From a bacterium (GTDB taxonomy: Bacteria > Chloroflexota > Dormibacteria > UBA8260 > Bog-877), in NCBI GenBank assembly GCA_021817185.1, contig JAKAVU010000007.1, positions 1 through 22,336 of the forward strand: 22,336 bases of DNA, read 5' to 3'. Every line of letters begins with the position of its first letter. Within the stretch, counting starts at the first letter, position 1. Below the pieces are notes generated by a model. That model did not search any database. It worked only from the letters and a program-made list of their open reading frames with translations, and had not been told where the DNA came from. Of the stretch, positions 17,831 to 22,336 are shown piece after piece. The translations under genes were made by a program, and so were the position numbers.

Positions 17831-20410
17831 GTGGTGCCCGAGGGCTCGGAAGCGATGTCGTTCCTGGAAGCCCTCAACGGGCGTGAGAACGGCGACGCCC
17901 GCAGCCACTTCGCGGAGCAGATCGGATCCCTGGACGACTTCGCGGTCGTGGCGGGGGCCGGCGAGACTCCAGCCGTGACCCTGCTTCTGCCGGGCCTTGA
18001 CGTCGCCTGCGCCCCCATCAAGAAGGCACGCTCCGCTCGCGACCAGGTGGCGTTGCGCGTGGAGTCAGTTCACCCCGCCCCGCCGGATCGCGACGGCCAG
18101 CTCCGGGGGGCGATCCGGGTGCGCTGCCCGCACCCGCTGGTCTCCTCGAAGGAGGGCGCCGCCAGTGACACCTTCCATCTTCTCAACCTGGCCAAGCTGG
18201 CCCGCGGCTCCAAGGAGCCAGATCGCATCCTTCTGCAGACGCTGGCCCTGGTCGACGGCCTGGAGCAGGCGGAGCGGGGGCGGGCGGCCACCCAGCGCAC
18301 CCCCTTTGACGGTGTGGTCGAGCTCTGGCGCTGCCGGAGCTGCCGGGGGCTCTGGCGCCCGGATCGGGACGAGAGCTGCCCTTCCTGCGGTCGCGCCTTC
18401 ACCGAGGAGGACCGCCACCGTCAAGAGGCGGGGCGGCTGGAATTCTCCATACCCAAGGACCACTCCATCACCTTGAGTGTGGACGCCGCCGTCATGATCG
18501 AGCCCGAGGATGAGCCCCACTACCTGGGCCGGGTGACCAGGATCGACCATCGCCGCCGGATCGTGGAGGTCGCCTGCAAGGGCTACGAGACGGCGGGCGA
18601 GGTCGGCTGGATCACGCCCTCCTTCAACAAGCAGCTCTACTCGGCCAAGCGCAGCACCCTGGCCTCCATCGCCGGTGGGGAGGCCCGCAGCCTGCTGCTG
18701 GCCCAGCTCCTCATCGAGCCGGCCTCTGTCTACGCGCCCTCCGCCGGACCCCGCGACGACTGGGTCACCCCCGGGATGATGAGCAACTCCGCCCAGGATC
18801 GGGCCATCGGGATCATGGTGGCGCTGGATCCGGGGCAGGCGGCGCTGATCCAGGGGCCACCGGGGACGGGCAAGACGACGGTGATCGTGGAGGCGATCAA
18901 GCACCGCCTCAAGGAGCGGCCCGCAGAGCGGATCCTGGTCTGCTCGCACAGCAACCTGGCGGTCGACAACGCCCTGGAACGGCTGGCCGGGACCGACGGG
19001 TTGAGGGCGGTGCGGGTGGCCAAGGCAGAACGGGTGCATCCCGCCGTGGACGCGTTCCGGGTCGAGGACGAGGACGATGACCGGCTGCTGAATGCCAACG
19101 TCTTCTTCGCCACCTGCGCCACCGCCGCCACCTCCTCGATCACCACCGACGAGACCTTCGACCTGGTCATTCTCGACGAGGCCAACAAGGCCAGGATCGA
19201 TGAGGCCCTGCCCTGCCTTCGGCTGGGGGCGGCGGTTGTGCTGGTGGGCGACCACAAGCAGCTCCCCCCGGTCGAAGACGACGCGATCTACCAGATCGTG
19301 GAGGACCATCCCGATCTGGAGGAGATCGTCGACACCAGCCTCTTCGAGCGCTGCTGGGACGGCGGGGTGCCCGACGCCGCCCGCTGCCTGCTGGTGGAGC
19401 AGCACCGCATGCACCCGGAGATCTCCCAGTACATCAGCGCCGCCTCCTACGACAACCAACTCGAGAACGCGCCCGAGGTGCTGCAGTACCAATACGTGAC
19501 CCGGCGACCGTTCCCCGTCGCCCTCCACATGGTCGACACGACCGGGATGCGCGGTGGCAGGGAGCGTCGGGGGGCGGGCGGCGCTCTGCGCAATGATGCC
19601 GAGGTCAAGGTCTGCGCTCAGGTGGTCCGGCTCCTTGATGAACGGGTGGACCCGAAGCTCTCCCTGGCCGTCATCGCGATGTATGCGGACCAGGTCGACC
19701 ACCTCCGCCGCGCGCTCAGCCGGCGGCATTTCCGCCGCCCGGTGCGCATCGACACCGTGGACTCGTTCGAGGGCCGCGAGGAAGATCTGGTGGTCATCTC
19801 CTTGGTGCGCAGCAACGAGCGCGGCCGGATCGGGTTCCTGCGGGTTCCCAACCGCCTCAACGTGGCCATCTCCAGGGCCCGGCACCTGGTCGTGTGCGTC
19901 GGCGACGCGACCACCCTAAGAGCCGGTGAGGAGACTATGTACGGCCGGCTGGTGGAGTCCGCCAAGGCCTGCGGAGGGTATCTGCGGGCGACCGATCTTT
20001 TGGGCGGGCGGCGCAACCGCGCCCAGCCCCGCCGGTCCGACCAGGCTGGCGAACAACCGGGCGATGGACTGCCGCGGCGTCACCGCCGGCGGCGCAGACG
20101 GCCTTCGGTCCCCGGCGTGGCGCCGATGGGGACCTCGGGAGCGGCTCCCCAGGAGGGGGCGCAGGACCCGGCCAACCCCGGTGCGATCCCGCCGCGGCGG
20201 CGAAGGCGGCGGCGGCGGCGGCCCTTCGGACCCGCTCCCCAGGCCACCGGCGAAGGTGGCGTGACCCCGACGCCGGCTGCGGAAGGGCAGGCGTCAGCCA
20301 ACCGCCGCAGGAACCGCCACCGGCGCCGCGGGCAGCGCCCCATGGGTGACCAGACGACTCCGGGCACTACGGCGGAGCCCGGGGGTCAGGGATTGGGAGG
20401 CGAGGGATGA
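17831..20410 (+). CDS. SF1 (UPF1/DNA2-like) helicase with zinc ribbon and Arg-rich tail
   Basis: This 859-residue protein (872 if CTG 17792 is the start) is a superfamily 1 helicase. An N-terminal half of unknown fold contains a zinc ribbon at about 168-195 (CRSCRGLW, then CPSCGRAF). Helicase motifs follow: I GPPGTGKTTV (about 342), Ia CSHSNLAVDNALERL, II ILDEANKAR (about 448), III VGDHKQLPP (about 472), then LLVEQHRMHP (about 523), DTVDSFEGREEDLVVISLVR (about 644) and NVAISRARHLVV (about 676). This order fits the UPF1/DNA2/IGHMBP2 group, so DNA or RNA unwinding is expected; the substrate is unknown. Residues 720-859 are a low-complexity tail with three Arg clusters. Its stop overlaps the next ATG. 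Confidence 0.88.
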   Translation: MVPEGSEAMSFLEALNGRENGDARSHFAEQIGSLDDFAVVAGAGETPAVTLLLPGLDVACAPIKKARSARDQVALRVESVHPAPPDRDGQLRGAIRVRCPHPLVSSKEGAASDTFHLLNLAKLARGSKEPDRILLQTLALVDGLEQAERGRAATQRTPFDGVVELWRCRSCRGLWRPDRDESCPSCGRAFTEEDRHRQEAGRLEFSIPKDHSITLSVDAAVMIEPEDEPHYLGRVTRIDHRRRIVEVACKGYETAGEVGWITPSFNKQLYSAKRSTLASIAGGEARSLLLAQLLIEPASVYAPSAGPRDDWVTPGMMSNSAQDRAIGIMVALDPGQAALIQGPPGTGKTTVIVEAIKHRLKERPAERILVCSHSNLAVDNALERLAGTDGLRAVRVAKAERVHPAVDAFRVEDEDDDRLLNANVFFATCATAATSSITTDETFDLVILDEANKARIDEALPCLRLGAAVVLVGDHKQLPPVEDDAIYQIVEDHPDLEEIVDTSLFERCWDGGVPDAARCLLVEQHRMHPEISQYISAASYDNQLENAPEVLQYQYVTRRPFPVALHMVDTTGMRGGRERRGAGGALRNDAEVKVCAQVVRLLDERVDPKLSLAVIAMYADQVDHLRRALSRRHFRRPVRIDTVDSFEGREEDLVVISLVRSNERGRIGFLRVPNRLNVAISRARHLVVCVGDATTLRAGEETMYGRLVESAKACGGYLRATDLLGGRRNRAQPRRSDQAGEQPGDGLPRRHRRRRRRPSVPGVAPMGTSGAAPQEGAQDPANPGAIPPRRRRRRRRRPFGPAPQATGEGGVTPTPAAEGQASANRRRNRHRRRGQRPMGDQTTPGTTAEPGGQGLGGEG
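20191..20223 (+). repeat. CGG-rich triplet tract encoding poly-Arg
   Basis: A run of CGG/GGC triplets inside the helicase gene encodes nine consecutive Arg in the tail. Interruptions such as CGA AGG show it is an imperfect repeat, possibly prone to slippage. Confidence 0.7.
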
Positions 20411-21285
20411 GCGAGTCCAAGATCGGCTCTGTGTTCGTGGCCGGGGCGGGCCTGATGGGCTCCGGCATCGCCCAGACCGCCGCCTCCAGCGGATTGGATG
20501 TGCTCCTCTACGACAGCGCCGAGGGCGCCGCCGACTCGGCGGTGCGGCTAATCGGCGAGCGCCTGCGGCGGAGCGAGAGCCAGGGGAAGGTCGCCGCCGG
20601 GCAGGCGGCTGCGGCGGCCGGCCGGCTGCGGGCCTGCCTTGAGCCCGTAAAGGCCGCCTCCGCCGATCTGGTGATCGAGGCGATCTCGGAGGAGTTGTCG
20701 GTCAAGCTCGCCTTCTGGGCCGAGATGGAGGAGCTGTGCCCGGAGCAGGTTCTGTTCACCAGCAACACCAGCTCCATTCCCATCACCCGCCTGGCGGCCG
20801 CCACCCGCCGCCCGGAGCGGTTCATGGGCATGCACTTCTACAGCCCGGTCCCGGTCATGGAGTTGGTGGAGCTGGTGCGCGGCCTGCTCACCGCCGAGGA
20901 GACCTACATCCGTATCGAGACGCTGGCCAGGGAGATGGGCAAGGTTCCGGTGAGCTCGGCCGACACCCCGGGGTTCATCGGCAACCGCATCCTGATCCCC
21001 TTCCTCAACGAGGCCATGCAGGCGCTTCAGGAGGGGGTGGGCAGCGCCGCCGACATCGACCAGGTTGCCAAGCTGGGGTTCCGGCACCCGATGGGGCCGC
21101 TCGAGCTGGCCGACTTCATCGGGCTGGACGTGATCCTGGGCATCTGCCGGGTGATGCACCATGGCCTCCACGACTCCCGCTACGCGCCCAACCCTCTTCT
21201 GGAGCGCATGGTCGAAGCGGGTCAGCTGGGACGCAAGACCGGCCGGGGTTTCCACGACTACAACCAGCCCACGGTGAAGGGCTGA
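20407..21285 (+). CDS. 3-hydroxyacyl-CoA (3-hydroxybutyryl-CoA) dehydrogenase
   Basis: This 292-residue enzyme oxidises 3-hydroxyacyl-CoA with NAD, in fatty-acid beta-oxidation or butyrate/PHB metabolism. The Rossmann motif GAGLMGSG is at 13-20. Active-site residues are kept: Ser119/Asn120 in SNTSSIP, His143 in MHFYSP (usually HFFNP), Glu152 in VMELVELV and Asn193 in GFIGNRI. The C-terminal helical domain has DQVAKLGFRHPMGPLELADFIGLD and ends with GRKTGRGFHDY, as in the fadB2/hbd type. Length (280-290 usual) fits. The ATG overlaps the helicase stop (ATGA), with GGAGG six bases upstream, so it is translated from the helicase transcript. No other beta-oxidation gene is adjacent. Confidence 0.93.
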   Translation: MSESKIGSVFVAGAGLMGSGIAQTAASSGLDVLLYDSAEGAADSAVRLIGERLRRSESQGKVAAGQAAAAAGRLRACLEPVKAASADLVIEAISEELSVKLAFWAEMEELCPEQVLFTSNTSSIPITRLAAATRRPERFMGMHFYSPVPVMELVELVRGLLTAEETYIRIETLAREMGKVPVSSADTPGFIGNRILIPFLNEAMQALQEGVGSAADIDQVAKLGFRHPMGPLELADFIGLDVILGICRVMHHGLHDSRYAPNPLLERMVEAGQLGRKTGRGFHDYNQPTVKG

Positions 21286-21294
21286 CGGCCCCGC

Positions 21295-22305
21295 TCAGCC
21301 CTCCGCGCTCAGGGCCTCCGCCAAGAACCTGATCCCGATGGGATAGCGGTACTCGATGCCGCCGTGGCCGCCGTCGAAGAGTTCCAGCCGGACGCCCCTG
21401 ACCCCGAGCCGCTCCAGCGCCGCTCGAAAGGCGATCGCGCCCACCTCCAGATGGAACTCGTCAGAGCGGCCGCCGTCCAGGTAAACCGCCCGCAGCGCCC
21501 TGGCCGCATCCGGCCGCTGCGGCGCCATCCGGACCGGGTCAAGGTTGAGCCAGCGCTCCCAGACCTCAGGACGCATCTCCCCGGTCTCCTCGGAGAACGG
21601 CAGCTCTGGGGTGCCGTCCTGCCCGGCGGAGTAACAGGCGGCCATGCAGTAACTGTTGATGAGGACGTGGTCGGTGGCGCGGCCGACCCCCGGACGGCTG
21701 CGAAAGTCCGCCCAGAAGCGCGCGAAGGAACCCTGGTAGTGGTCACGCAGGGTGCGCACCACCTCCGGGAATTCCGGCAGGTAGCAGTATTCGAATAGGG
21801 CGTCGCCGGCGTGACTGGCCAGCCCCGAGAAGAGGTCCGGTCGCAGCAGCGGGGTGACCATCGCTCCGTAGCCGCCGCTGGACTTGCCGGCCACACCACG
21901 GTGGTCACGGTCAGCCTGGGTGCGGAAGGCGCCATCGATGGCGGGGACGACCTCGTCGCAGAGGTAGCTGTGGTAGCGCCCGGTACCGGCCGAGTCAAGA
22001 AACTGGCTCCCACCCAAGCTGGTCCAGCAGTCGACGAATACCAGGATCGCCGGGGCCACCTGCGGGTCGCTGAACAGCTGGTCGTAGAGCTCCAGGGGAG
22101 TGCGCCGGAAGGCGGTGCGGTTGCGCCACATGTCGAGCTGACCGGTCATCCCCTGGAGCAGGTAGATGGTGGGAAACCGGCGCCCCTGGTCGGTCTGGTA
22201 TTGGGGCGGCAGGTACACATAGAGAGGTCGCCTGGACGGGTCGCCCAGGGGATTCCCGCGCAGCAGGCGGCTTTCGAGGGAGAACACCTTGAGCTCGCCG
22301 CGCAT
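21295..22305 (-). CDS. Alpha/beta-hydrolase fold esterase (EstA/antigen 85-like)
   Basis: This 336-residue hydrolase is of the putative-esterase type (esterase D/antigen 85-like fold). The N-terminus (MRGELKVFSLES, NPLGDP, LYVYLPPQY) matches the family, and the triad can be placed: Ser142 in GKSSGGYG (GxSxG), Asp282 in GGRSDEF and His314 in DGGHGG. It should cleave ester bonds of small or acyl substrates. No signal peptide is seen at this start, so a cytosolic site is likely. The ATG at 22305 fits, but the frame stays open to the window edge and no ribosome site is visible, so a start further upstream is possible. It converges on the dehydrogenase with a nine-base gap. Confidence 0.85.
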   Translation of the reverse strand: MRGELKVFSLESRLLRGNPLGDPSRRPLYVYLPPQYQTDQGRRFPTIYLLQGMTGQLDMWRNRTAFRRTPLELYDQLFSDPQVAPAILVFVDCWTSLGGSQFLDSAGTGRYHSYLCDEVVPAIDGAFRTQADRDHRGVAGKSSGGYGAMVTPLLRPDLFSGLASHAGDALFEYCYLPEFPEVVRTLRDHYQGSFARFWADFRSRPGVGRATDHVLINSYCMAACYSAGQDGTPELPFSEETGEMRPEVWERWLNLDPVRMAPQRPDAARALRAVYLDGGRSDEFHLEVGAIAFRAALERLGVRGVRLELFDGGHGGIEYRYPIGIRFLAEALSAEG

Positions 22306-22336
22306 CTGATACTGCCATGGCGGACCCGGCTCGCGG

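Noticed and set aside
17368..18021. Upstream extension of the ABC-F protein
   Set aside because: It is low-complexity, overlaps the helicase start antisense, and the family N-terminus begins at ATG 17367.
18065..19885. 606-residue minus-strand open frame antisense to the helicase
   Set aside because: It has no conserved motif, while the plus strand shows every SF1 helicase motif in order.

Overview
The window is GC-rich bacterial DNA with tightly packed genes. Many starts are GTG or TTG, and several genes appear to be leaderless: a TAnnnT -10 box lies 6-7 bases before the start codon. The DUF5679 zinc ribbon, the actinobacterial-type YbfB-like MFS/TetR pair, the tandem TrkA proteins and the ABC-F type all point to a terrestrial high-GC lineage such as Actinomycetota, Chloroflexota or Candidatus Dormibacterota. 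No rRNA or other decisive marker is present, so the phylum is an inference.

Bases 1-4670 look like accessory, partly decaying DNA. The left edge cuts the first codons of an IS607-type serine recombinase. Next come an MFS transporter with its TetR repressor (ATGA-coupled, with an operator-containing promoter), a short NAD(P)-binding epimerase-like protein, a GtrA-family membrane protein, and the remains of a MacB/LolCDE-type ABC exporter. In that exporter both the FtsX-like permease and the ATPase are broken by frameshifts, and the permease has also lost most of its middle.

Bases 4790-9830 hold metabolic and stress genes: an MBL-fold hydrolase, the 49-residue DUF5679 protein behind a clear terminator/promoter arrangement, an M20 dipeptidase, two overlapping TrkA-type K+ channel regulators (one without the C-domain), a divergent Usp-like protein and a DedA membrane protein.

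Bases 9888-15460 are a housekeeping operon on the minus strand in the order gyrB-plsX-gyrA. An acyl-phosphate synthase for phospholipid synthesis is wedged between the gyrase subunits with overlapping or near-overlapping junctions. GyrA carries Ile at the position equivalent to E. coli Ser83.

Bases 15718-22305 hold an ABC-F ATPase, divergent from an SF1 helicase with a zinc ribbon and an arginine-rich tail. The helicase is ATGA-coupled to a 3-hydroxyacyl-CoA dehydrogenase, and a convergent alpha/beta-hydrolase esterase ends the window. No CRISPR array, tRNA, rRNA or prophage was seen. No convincing wholly new system stands out. The best second looks are the gyrB-plsX-gyrA operon, the GyrA residue, the helicase tail and start, the collapsed ABC exporter, and the leaderless TetR promoter.
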